Assembly (NCBI RefSeq): GCF_013375035.1
Contig: NZ_CP056032.1
Span: 5,454,001 to 5,518,000, forward strand
Source of the DNA: Spirosoma sp. KUDC1026
Lineage (GTDB): Bacteria > Bacteroidota > Bacteroidia > Cytophagales > Spirosomataceae
DNA length: 64,000 nucleotides
Reading direction: 5' to 3'
Every line of letters begins with the position of its first letter. The stretch's first letter is position 1. A program made the translations under genes and the position numbers. The notes below the pieces were generated by a model. It had not been told where the DNA came from and ran no database searches. It saw nothing but the letters and a program-made list of their open reading frames with translations. This document shows positions 18,242 to 26,281 of the stretch, one piece after another.

Positions 18242-21200
18242 TTAGAAATCGTAACCCAGCGTCAGGTACGCAATCGGCGAATTGACTACTTTGTCTTCAA
18301 GGCCCCAGGCATAATCCAGCTTAACGAAATACCCAAACAATGTCGTCCGGACGCCCGCGCCGTAGCCGATTAGGAATGGATTTTTGAAATTTGTTACAAC
18401 GGCCCGGAAGGGAATACTACCGCCACCTACGATCTCCGTATTCAGGCTGTTCTGCTGGCTGAACGGGCCCGTACCCGCCCAGGCAGTACCAATATCGGTG
18501 AAGGCTACCAATTGGAGATTTCGCAGAAAATTCGACGTAATATTTCCTTTGTATAAGTACTGGATAAACGGCAGGCGGAGTTCGGCGTTGAACAGCATGT
18601 AGCTATTACCTGTCAGCTTGCCCTGCCGGAAACCACGCAGCGGAGCGGCAAAGTCGAGGAAGAAAACATCCCGGTAATCATACGGAATTTCGGCGGGCAC
18701 ATCATTCGGCACCAGCAGCGGGTTGGAGGCTACGCGCTCCAGCCGGTTAGCCGCAATCCAGTTTTCCATACCGCCCAGCGTTGCCTTCTTGGGCGCCGGT
18801 CCCCCCGACTGACTCAGGGCAAAGCGGGTTGCCAGTACCAGGTTACGGTGGATTTTCTGGTAGTGTCGCAGATCGAGCGAGAGCCGTCGGAAGCTTTCGG
18901 CCGACGACCGGATGCCCGCATATTCCTCAAAACGGAGTTTCAGCTTGGTACCGATGATGGTATTCAGACCACCCGCTTTCGTATTATCGAACACAAACTC
19001 AGCCCGCAGACCAGCGTAGTCCGATACCCGATCCGGCTCGGCCGTGGTCGTCATGTCGATCAGACGGGTAATGGCGTAGAACGGCGAGAGCGAGAACCGG
19101 CTGTTGACGGATAGCGGGTATGATGCCGTCAGATCGACCCGGTTGAACCGGTATTTCTGGGTAAGACCAATCCCATCGGCGAATAGCGTCCGGCGTTCGA
19201 CCCGCGCCCCCACATCGATCCGGTGCGTGTAGTTCATGTATTCGGCAAACAGGTTGCTGTTGCGCAGCATGGCCGCTGTTGACAGAAAGCCCCCCGCCCG
19301 AATCATGTGATTTTCCAGCAGATCTGTCAGTGTTACGTCCTGCGCGTAACCGAAGCCGAGCAACGGATCAACCCGCCAGTTCGACTGGGCATCGTTTACG
19401 CCAAACTGACCTTTATAGTTGAAGGGTCCGCGAATGGTGATGTTTTCCCGGCGCCGGTTGCGGGGCAGCGTCGGGGTCAGGTTGGCCGTGGCTCCCGTAA
19501 TCCGGCGTTGCCGATTCTCGGTGGCTTTCACAACATCCGGATCGAAGGTATAATTATCGGTATCAACCTCGCCCGGCGCCAGCGCCAGTTTACTACGTGT
19601 CGAATCGGGGGTGGCAGGCTGCGGCACGGTATCCCTTTTGGCAACCTGAGCCGTAGTGTCAACTTTAACCGCCTGAGCTGTCTGGCCAGCGCGTCCTTTA
19701 CTAACTACCGCCGACTGACGCATAGTGGCACTACGCGGAGTTGGCGTTGTAGCCAGGCGCTGATTCAGGTTAAGCTCGGCCTTGTAGCCGATATATTCTT
19801 CACCATTGCGCAGGCTGCTGTACACGAACCCACCGTTACTGGGAATCAGATCGTATTGATTGATGCTCTGTTGCAGCGCGGTTACCTGACTGATTGAGCC
19901 GCTTTCAGCGTTGAGCCGGTATATATTCCGAATACCATTGACCTCGTTGAGGAAATACACCGTGTTTTCGCCAGCTGGAATGGGCTGCGTAGCGTACGAG
20001 AGTGAATCGGTCAGACGCTCTACGTTTAAGTTACGGGCGCTGCCTTCGTGCGTAAACAGACTTAGTTGCTCACGCATGGTTTTGTACGATCCTTTGTCCA
20101 CGCCCAGTGTATCCTGCAGACGGTTCGAGCTGAACACAACCAGTTGGGCGTTCCGGCCAACAAACCGCGGATACAGGTCGTCGTACAGATCGTTGGTGAG
20201 TTGCTGGTACGACCCCCGGTTGATGCTGTACAGAAACAGGTCGTTCTGCCCCTGCCGGTCGGCGCTGAGGATAAGGCTGCCCCCATCATCCGACGCATCC
20301 ATCCAGACCACCTGCGACAGGCCATTTACCTGACGCTTGAATTTTTGCTTAGGACTCTTCTCAAAATTGATGAACTGATACAGATTTGTTTTCCCCAGCT
20401 CGTTCGTCATTACCAGCAACTGGTTATCCTTTTGCCAGGCCAGCAGTGGTGTGCTCGTCCGGTCAGCCTGTCCATCAAGCCGGTACCCTCCCGACAGAAC
20501 GCCGACTCGTTTCCGGTTCGACGTGTTGACGACCTCTACGCTGAATTTGCCGTCGCGCAGCACCGAGTACGCAAAAAATTGTTTGTCCGGGCTGAGTTTC
20601 AGACTTGTCAGTACCGTTTTTTTGTCGAGCGAGCCTATTTTGATCTGAAAATCCGGGGCACCAGCCTGGTAGGCCTGTGCTACGGTGTTGGCCATACCCG
20701 CGTAGTAGTCGCGCCACTCCCGCAGGAACCGGGCGTAGGTAATACCGAGCGTACTTGAGATACTACGATTTTCGTCGCGGATAATCCGGGTCAGGTTCAG
20801 GATGTTGGAAATATTGTCCCGGCCGTAACGCTGTACGATGTAATTCCAGATCGACTGACCGATCCGTTCGGCCTCAATACCCGACAGCAGCTGAGGTTTC
20901 TTGACCGGGTGCGTCAGGGACACGTCGCGCATGTAATCGTCCAGTTCGATGCTGTTGCCGTCGGCGATGTACGCGGCAATACCCGGCATAAACCAGTCGG
21001 GCAGGGTCAGCAACAGGGAACTTTGGAGGGCGTCCTTCAGGCTGCCGCCGTAGAGCATATCGTAGACGAACAGCATCGCGATGTCGCGTACGATCTGCCG
21101 GCGAAAACTAGTCTGATCGCCCGTAAATGCCAGTTCGATGCGGGATTTCGACAGATTTACTTCGTTGCTGTTCAGGCCGCCCTGCGTTGTCAGACCAATG

Positions 21201-21508
21201 TTGCTCTGCGCTAACTCCTGGGGCGAATTAAAGAGAAATATCTTGACCCGATTGTAAGGCGTGTAGCCCAGCATTTCAGTGATGCGGTCAAACTCCGACT
21301 CGGCGTACTGCGCCGTCAGGTTTGCGATCTGGCTGCCGTTCTGGTTGTAATAGATTTCGAAGTTCGACGTACGGACAATCTTCCAGTCGAAGTTCTTGTA
21401 TTGAATCCGGTTTTTTCCGAACCGTTCGAGCGATGGATAGTTTTGCGCCACGCCCATGCGCATTCCCCCCAGCAGCAGGGCCAACAGCAGAAAGTATTTG
21501 TTTCGCAT
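18242..21508 (-). CDS. TolB-type propeller and outer-membrane barrel protein with degenerate peptidase-MA-like domain
   Basis: 1088 residues from the ATG at 21508; an ATG six codons upstream is also open, but the later one gives a standard signal peptide (KYFLLLALLLGG, cleaved after VAQ). Residues ~30-250 resemble peptidase-MA/gluzincin proteins (TSNFEIYYNQNG, LGYTPYNRVKIFLFNSP, LPDWFMPGIAAYIADG). The expected HExxH is missing, with IAMLFVYDM in its place, so it is probably catalytically dead. A TolB-like propeller covers ~290-600, followed by a low-complexity Thr/Gln/Pro linker. The last ~400 residues look like an Omp85/BamA-type barrel, with strand pattern and terminal TLGYDF. Likely an outer-membrane protein; role unknown. 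A strong terminator follows. Confidence 0.75.
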   Translation of the reverse strand: MRNKYFLLLALLLGGMRMGVAQNYPSLERFGKNRIQYKNFDWKIVRTSNFEIYYNQNGSQIANLTAQYAESEFDRITEMLGYTPYNRVKIFLFNSPQELAQSNIGLTTQGGLNSNEVNLSKSRIELAFTGDQTSFRRQIVRDIAMLFVYDMLYGGSLKDALQSSLLLTLPDWFMPGIAAYIADGNSIELDDYMRDVSLTHPVKKPQLLSGIEAERIGQSIWNYIVQRYGRDNISNILNLTRIIRDENRSISSTLGITYARFLREWRDYYAGMANTVAQAYQAGAPDFQIKIGSLDKKTVLTSLKLSPDKQFFAYSVLRDGKFSVEVVNTSNRKRVGVLSGGYRLDGQADRTSTPLLAWQKDNQLLVMTNELGKTNLYQFINFEKSPKQKFKRQVNGLSQVVWMDASDDGGSLILSADRQGQNDLFLYSINRGSYQQLTNDLYDDLYPRFVGRNAQLVVFSSNRLQDTLGVDKGSYKTMREQLSLFTHEGSARNLNVERLTDSLSYATQPIPAGENTVYFLNEVNGIRNIYRLNAESGSISQVTALQQSINQYDLIPSNGGFVYSSLRNGEEYIGYKAELNLNQRLATTPTPRSATMRQSAVVSKGRAGQTAQAVKVDTTAQVAKRDTVPQPATPDSTRSKLALAPGEVDTDNYTFDPDVVKATENRQRRITGATANLTPTLPRNRRRENITIRGPFNYKGQFGVNDAQSNWRVDPLLGFGYAQDVTLTDLLENHMIRAGGFLSTAAMLRNSNLFAEYMNYTHRIDVGARVERRTLFADGIGLTQKYRFNRVDLTASYPLSVNSRFSLSPFYAITRLIDMTTTAEPDRVSDYAGLRAEFVFDNTKAGGLNTIIGTKLKLRFEEYAGIRSSAESFRRLSLDLRHYQKIHRNLVLATRFALSQSGGPAPKKATLGGMENWIAANRLERVASNPLLVPNDVPAEIPYDYRDVFFLDFAAPLRGFRQGKLTGNSYMLFNAELRLPFIQYLYKGNITSNFLRNLQLVAFTDIGTAWAGTGPFSQQNSLNTEIVGGGSIPFRAVVTNFKNPFLIGYGAGVRTTLFGYFVKLDYAWGLEDKVVNSPIAYLTLGYDF

Positions 21509-21622
21509 AACAATCGGTAATAGCAACTGACCGGTTCGCCGGCCCGACTGGTTTTCAGTCTTTAAAACAGCAATGTATTGCCCGAATTCAGCCCGAAATT
21601 GCCAGTAATTTACGTAACGATA

Positions 21623-22675
21623 CTATAACGAAACACAACGGCTAATATTCGCTTCCGAATCTAATTCTTCACCGTCCAGTAAATGCCGGGCAAACTGCTC
21701 GGCCAGGTACGGGGCCAGCGATACACCCTTGGTGCCCATTCCCCCGAAAATACCCGCTACCGGCTTGCCCTTATGGAGTCCGACAAAGGGGCGACGGTCT
21801 TTGGTCGACGGCCGGATTCCCGCCTGCTGATTAACAATTTCGTACGGAATTTTCAGGACGGCCCGCACCTTTGCTTCCAGGTATTCTCGTCCGTCGTCGC
21901 TGATTTCCCAGTCAAGATCGTGCCAGCTGTACGTAGCGCCAATTCGGATCAGACCGGGCCGGACGGGGAGAATGAACACGCCCTGGTTGACAATGTCGGG
22001 AATAGAATAGCCATCCACCAGGGCCGTCAGAATCTGGCCTTTTACCGGATTGAAGGGCAGCCAGTTGAATAACGGATTCTGCTGCGCCTGCACACCGTCG
22101 CAGAAAATAACCCGGTTGAACGTAATCCCTTTCCAGGCCGCCGACGTATCGCCAACAACCAGATCGGTCTGCTCAACGCGACCTTCGTAATACTGATTTT
22201 TCTGAATGAAATACCCTTTGATCAGCCGGACGAATTCGTTCAGATCCACCCAACCCGCCTGAGCAACACTCAGCCCGCCAAACGGGTTATTAATCCACTG
22301 GCTGTAAGACGCATCTTCCGGCGACTCCGTCACGTAAGGACGTACTGCCGGGTCAGCCGTGAGCTCCTGATACGTCTTCCGCTCGTCGTCGGAGCGAAAC
22401 GGTCGATAAATGGTTTTGGAATGAAAAAACTGAACGCCCAGCTGCTGCTCAATGGAGCGATAAAACTGGTGCAGAAAGGGGAAGAGCTCATCGGCATTCC
22501 AGGTCCGGACGAGTTTTCGCCCCGTCAGGGGGTTAACAATACCCGCAGCCACGGCTGAGGCCGAAGGCAGGCCCGGATCATCAGCCAGAATTACGGAACA
22601 GCCCCGCTGGTCGAGCGTCCAGGCCAGTACCGATCCGGCAATTCCCTGTCCTACGATGAGAAAATCGGCGTTCAT
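21623..22675 (-). CDS. FAD-dependent oxidoreductase (DAO family)
   Basis: 350 residues. The N-terminal dinucleotide-binding motif is clear (FLIVGQGIAGSVLAW, G9xG11xxG14), and SAVAAGIVNPLTGRKLVRTW is typical of a DAO-family branch common in Bacteroidota. The C-terminal FAD region is present (GIRPSTKDRRPFVG, GIFGGMGTKGVSLAPYLA). The domain resembles glycine/D-amino-acid oxidases and the oxidase half of MnmC, but the substrate cannot be read from the sequence. Its ATG overlaps the stop of the cytidylate kinase by four bases (ATGA), implying translational coupling. No signal peptide, so cytoplasmic. Confidence 0.82.
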   Translation of the reverse strand: MNADFLIVGQGIAGSVLAWTLDQRGCSVILADDPGLPSASAVAAGIVNPLTGRKLVRTWNADELFPFLHQFYRSIEQQLGVQFFHSKTIYRPFRSDDERKTYQELTADPAVRPYVTESPEDASYSQWINNPFGGLSVAQAGWVDLNEFVRLIKGYFIQKNQYYEGRVEQTDLVVGDTSAAWKGITFNRVIFCDGVQAQQNPLFNWLPFNPVKGQILTALVDGYSIPDIVNQGVFILPVRPGLIRIGATYSWHDLDWEISDDGREYLEAKVRAVLKIPYEIVNQQAGIRPSTKDRRPFVGLHKGKPVAGIFGGMGTKGVSLAPYLAEQFARHLLDGEELDSEANISRCVSL

Positions 22676-23388
22676 GCCTTCTTCGTTTGGCTGCCCGACA
22701 ACCGATGAATTTCGGCCAGTCGGCGGTCGGCTCGTTCGATCACCCAGTCAACCTGTTCCTCAATAGTCATATGCGACGTATCGAGCAACTCGGCATCGGG
22801 CGCCTGAACAAGCGGGCTTTCGGTGCGGGTCGTATCGATCTTGTCGCGCTTTTCCAGATTCTGAATAATTTCATCGAGGTTAACCATTTCCCCCTTTTCG
22901 AGCAGTTCCTCCTGCCGACGCCGGGCGCGGGTGTACGTATCGGCTGTCATAAAGACTTTCACCTCCGCATCCGGAAATACTTTCGTGCCGATGTCACGAC
23001 CGTCCATGACAACACCCCGCCGACGGCCCATTTTCTGCTGCTGCGCGACCATTGCCCAGCGCACTTCCGGAATGGCACTTACTTCGCTGACGATATTAGA
23101 AATGTACATCTTCCGGATTTCTTCTTCGACGTTCAGCCCATTAAGGCAGGTTTCGTTCCGGCCCGTGCGTTTATTGTGGTTGAACGTAATATGAATAGCA
23201 TCCAAAGCGGCCAGGACTTCCCGCTGGTTGGACAGGGAGATCCGTTCACGAATAAAATACAGGCTAACGGCGCGGTACATGGCTCCGGTGTCGATGTAAC
23301 CGTATCCCATTCGGGCGGCCACGGCCTTAGCGGTTGTACTTTTACCGCAGCTGGAATAGCCATCAATGGCAATAACTATCTTGGGCAT
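22672..23388 (-). CDS. cmk: Cytidylate kinase
   Basis: 238 residues from the ATG at 23388; 15 further codons upstream are open but precede the beta-strand that starts the kinase fold. It phosphorylates CMP and dCMP with ATP in pyrimidine nucleotide metabolism. Visible features: P-loop DGYSSCGKSTT (residues 9-19), the CMP-binding IDTGAMYRA, and VMDGRDIGTKVFPDAEVKVF in the core. Length and motifs fit bacterial Cmk. It is the first gene of a pair with the FAD oxidoreductase, overlapping it by four bases. Confidence 0.95.
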   Translation of the reverse strand: MPKIVIAIDGYSSCGKSTTAKAVAARMGYGYIDTGAMYRAVSLYFIRERISLSNQREVLAALDAIHITFNHNKRTGRNETCLNGLNVEEEIRKMYISNIVSEVSAIPEVRWAMVAQQQKMGRRRGVVMDGRDIGTKVFPDAEVKVFMTADTYTRARRRQEELLEKGEMVNLDEIIQNLEKRDKIDTTRTESPLVQAPDAELLDTSHMTIEEQVDWVIERADRRLAEIHRLSGSQTKKA

Positions 23389-23490
23389 GAAATTTAGTCC
23401 GCCAGTGCGGCAAATTTTTGACAAAATAACCACAAAATGGGCCAGGGTCCGCTAATGCATACGCATCACCCTCCGGGTAATTTCAGCATC

Positions 23491-24111
23491 TTACTCATTG
23501 CCAGTACATTCCTCGCGGAGAATTGCGAAGATATGTTCATCGAAATACTGGTTATTTTTGGTGGCTGCCTGCCGTAAAATCGCTTCGTGCCGATAGCCCG
23601 CCGACCGTAGAACATGCATTGAGCCCATATTGCCCGACAGGACGCAGGCAAACACCCGGTTGACCTGAAACTGGTCGAAAATATACCGGGTCACGATGGG
23701 CACAGCCTCACTCATGATTCCCCGACCCCAATAATCTTCGCTCAGCCAGTAGCCAATCTCTGCGTTGAAACGATAGATGTCGTCCTTGACGGTGAACCCG
23801 ACATTCCCAACAGCCTGTCCCTCTATTTCGATGGCAAAGTTCGTGGGCTGATGATACGATTTGTTGGATCGTACCCAGGAATGCGCGTCGCGGGGGGTAT
23901 AGGGATAAGGAAAGAAATCGCGGACATTATTCCAGATATGGCGGTTGCTGGCGTGTCTGGACAACGAATCTTCGTCGCCCTCACGCCAGGGACGGAGTCG
24001 GCCAGTAGACAGTGCGAACGTGATCAACGTAGTTGTCAAAGAAAGCGTAATGGATACGGTGTCAGAGTAGTAACCTGATTCGTGGTTAAATGTTGATGAA
24101 TACCAGAACAA
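23491..24111 (-). CDS. GNAT-family N-acetyltransferase (RimJ/RimL type)
   Basis: Up to 206 residues. The acetyltransferase fold starts near residue 34 (TGRLRPWREGDEDSL). The acetyl-CoA-binding motif A is EIGYWLSEDYWGRGIMSEAV, followed by NRVFACVLSGNMGSMHVLRSAGY, as in RimJ/RimL ribosomal-protein or small-molecule acetyltransferases. The first ~30 residues do not resemble the family, so translation may begin at an internal TTG or GTG; the ATG start at 24111 is uncertain. It lies 102 bases upstream of cmk on the same strand and could be a separate transcript. Substrate unknown. Confidence 0.85.
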   Translation of the reverse strand: MFWYSSTFNHESGYYSDTVSITLSLTTTLITFALSTGRLRPWREGDEDSLSRHASNRHIWNNVRDFFPYPYTPRDAHSWVRSNKSYHQPTNFAIEIEGQAVGNVGFTVKDDIYRFNAEIGYWLSEDYWGRGIMSEAVPIVTRYIFDQFQVNRVFACVLSGNMGSMHVLRSAGYRHEAILRQAATKNNQYFDEHIFAILREECTGNE

Positions 24112-24300
24112 GCTAAAACAGAAACAGTCTGCTTTGGTAGCCAGTCTCTCATCAAGCCCTTCTGCAGGAAGTCAATTCATCAGCTGGTTTACTTTGTTCG
24201 TCCGCGTTTCTGTCGGATTTGCGCTCATTTTCGGGTTCTGAGTTACTCAAGCGGCTAGGTTTGAGGCTATAACCTGCCCCGATTTAGTTACCGTCTGTTC

Positions 24301-24774
24301 ATGAGCTACGTACCAGATCTTCTGCTGTTCCTGTTTATCATCAACCTGGGTACCGCCTTTGGCGCCGGGCTATATGAGACAAAAATCATTCTGCCCCGCT
24401 GGTTTCCCAAAACAGCTACGTCGAGCTATTCCATCAATGTAGACGCTATGCGGCAAACCGACGTGGGGCGCAGCTTCTGGGCGTTTGTCAGCACCGGCCC
24501 GCTTACGCTACTTACCCTGGCCAACCTTGTCGTTGCTTGGCAGTCGGCCCCGCCCAAACACGATTGGTGGCTTGCCGCTACGTTACTGACGCTTGTCGAA
24601 CGACTAAGTACGTTCACCTTTTTTATTCCAACGGCCATCCGGTTTCAGAAGGCCGATGTCCAGCCTATTGCCAACCCCCGTCGCCTAGTTCAGGCATGGA
24701 TTCGGCTGAACTACGTCCGTCTGGCGCTCAACCTGACAGCCTGGTTACTGACCCTGGAAGCCCTGTCGGTTTAA
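24301..24774 (+). CDS. Four-helix membrane protein, DUF1772-like
   Basis: 157 residues with hydrophobic segments at about 4-24, 61-79, 90-110 and 138-153. The arrangement (first helix with a small-residue face, VGRSFWAFV before helix 2, an Arg/Asn-rich stretch AWIRLNYVRLALNL before the last helix) resembles the DUF1772 family of small integral membrane proteins. Similarity is by pattern only. It is a single plus-strand gene among minus-strand neighbours and ends 13 bases before the convergent lipoprotein gene. Confidence 0.65.
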   Translation: MSYVPDLLLFLFIINLGTAFGAGLYETKIILPRWFPKTATSSYSINVDAMRQTDVGRSFWAFVSTGPLTLLTLANLVVAWQSAPPKHDWWLAATLLTLVERLSTFTFFIPTAIRFQKADVQPIANPRRLVQAWIRLNYVRLALNLTAWLLTLEALSV

Positions 24775-24787
24775 TCGCGTCTGAAAG

Positions 24788-25333
24788 CTATTTACCAGCG
24801 GTAGTTTCTACGTTGATTACCTTTCCCAGACGTTTGGCATAGGCGATCCGGTTTTCCGATGTACCGCCAGCCGGATACGAAAAACACACGGCGCCAGAAT
24901 CAGCCTGCACGGCCTTCCAGGCAGTTTTTAACGAATCGGGTAGGGTTGACGATGTCAGCGGTACAGCGGTTGCCGATGAAAAATGTTCATCACGAAAAAA
25001 GGCTCTCAACTGTTTGGTTACCACCTCCTCGTCTTGACTTGGGTCAACAGGACCAGCGTGTGTTACCAGATTACTTGCCGGAAACGTAGCGGTGTAGATG
25101 TCCTTGCCCGTATGATTTCTGATCTGCAGATAGACTTGCCCCGTCAGGATTGATTCTCCATTCAGGGAAACAGTCATCGTATCAGCCAGTTTGGCATCCG
25201 AAAAAGGGCGCACGGCCGTATTGATGTACAGGGGCGCTCCGGTCGGCGTATCGGCTGATTTTTCCGCACGATTGCAGGCCATCAGGCCCACGGCCAGACC
25301 CATTCCAATTGCTTGTCTGAGCTTCATTTTCAT
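24788..25333 (-). CDS. Putative lipoprotein, unknown function
   Basis: About 181 residues from the ATG at 25333 (alternatives at 25348 and 25327). The N-terminus is a lipoprotein signal with lipobox LMAC (RQAIGMGLAVGLMACNRAEKS). The mature part is mixed alpha/beta (VYLQIRNHTGKDIYTATFP, VCFSYPAGGTSENRIAYAK) and has no family I recognise. It probably sits in the inner leaflet of the outer membrane or on the inner membrane. The palindrome acaaatttgt (25347-25356) lies just upstream of the start. Confidence 0.7.
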   Translation of the reverse strand: MKMKLRQAIGMGLAVGLMACNRAEKSADTPTGAPLYINTAVRPFSDAKLADTMTVSLNGESILTGQVYLQIRNHTGKDIYTATFPASNLVTHAGPVDPSQDEEVVTKQLRAFFRDEHFSSATAVPLTSSTLPDSLKTAWKAVQADSGAVCFSYPAGGTSENRIAYAKRLGKVINVETTAGK

Positions 25334-25391
25334 AATAGTAACTTGCACAAATTTGTATGCTGAGCCGATGAATTAAGCCCAGTATTTTAGC

Positions 25392-25973
25392 CTATACCAA
25401 CACGACCATCAGGCTCCGGGCGCCGTGGGCACCCACCACCAGCGACTGCTCAATGTCAGCGGTTTTCGATGGTCCCGCAATAAATACACCATAGGAAAGC
25501 GACGCCCGGTCGATACGCTGGTAAGCCACGTGCATATTGGGCACAAGCTGGTCTTTCGCCACTACCAGCACTAGGTGCTGCGTAATGAACGGCAGAGACC
25601 GGTTCATCATGTTGGCTTCCGGCAGCCAGATGGCGGCATTCTCGGCCACGGCAAACGCGCCCGCCAGAATGGCCAGATCGACCTGTTCGAGCACAGTTTT
25701 CTCCGTATTAGCATCAATCGCTACCAGCTCAATACCAGGCAATTCCAGCGACGAAGTAATCCGTCTGGCATCAGGGAACGTCTGACGGATCTGATCGCTC
25801 AATGACATACCATCGGCCAGGTCGAGCTGTGTTCCGCCAACGAACGCCAGCGCTTTCTGAAACCGGTCAATCAGATCATCGGTCTCGTCAACGAAGGTAG
25901 GTACTTCCGGAAGTGGCAACAGGTCGGGTTTGTTTTGCCGGGCCCGGCTGAGAATCTGATCGCGGCTGCTCAT
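25392..25973 (-). CDS. LUD-domain protein (LutC/YkgG-like)
   Basis: 193 residues from the ATG at 25973 (MSSRDQILSRARQNKP); nine upstream codons are open but lack support. The LUD domain is recognised by FQKALAFVGGTQLDLAD, AVAENAAIWLPEANMMNRSLPFITQHLVLVV and the end GVFIAGPSKTADIEQSLVVGAHGARSLMVVLV. LutC is the third subunit of the lactate-oxidising LutABC complex, but lutA and lutB are absent here. In many Bacteroidota a lone LUD protein occurs, so lactate use is only suggested. Confidence 0.82.
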   Translation of the reverse strand: MSSRDQILSRARQNKPDLLPLPEVPTFVDETDDLIDRFQKALAFVGGTQLDLADGMSLSDQIRQTFPDARRITSSLELPGIELVAIDANTEKTVLEQVDLAILAGAFAVAENAAIWLPEANMMNRSLPFITQHLVLVVAKDQLVPNMHVAYQRIDRASLSYGVFIAGPSKTADIEQSLVVGAHGARSLMVVLV

Positions 25974-26281
25974 ATACGTGCATTTCGTTTGACGGGTCAA
26001 TACTACAAAATAACTTCATCCTAACCTGCCACTGGTTCACCCCCCGTTTTGGGAAGTTGGTCAGAAAAGGCGCATTTCCGGGCCGTATCGTCACTAGTTT
26101 TACCTCATAGCTGTCGGATCAAAAATCGGACGGCTGACAACGTAGGGGCTATTACCAGCCAACGTCCGGAAAAACACTATATTTAACTCTGCTGGCCCGT
26201 GCGCTGCCAACGTACCGAATGCGTACCTCATCTGAGGCATCCGGCTGCGGGTAGCTAACAGTCTGATTCCGTTACAAATTC
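25974..26281. other. Divergent intergenic region with an imperfect hairpin
   Basis: 308 bases between the LUD gene (minus) and the LytS-type kinase (plus). A bulged hairpin pairs cggacggctg (26127-26136) with cagccaacgtccg (26156-26168), an 11-bp stem with a 2-base bulge and 19-base loop. A near-consensus -7 box TATATTTA (26178-26185) lies just after it, without a clear -33 partner. Promoters of both flanking genes must be here. Confidence 0.4.

Noticed and set aside
22687-23397. Plus-strand open frame of 236 codons opposite cmk
   Set aside because: Antisense to a complete cytidylate kinase with all motifs.
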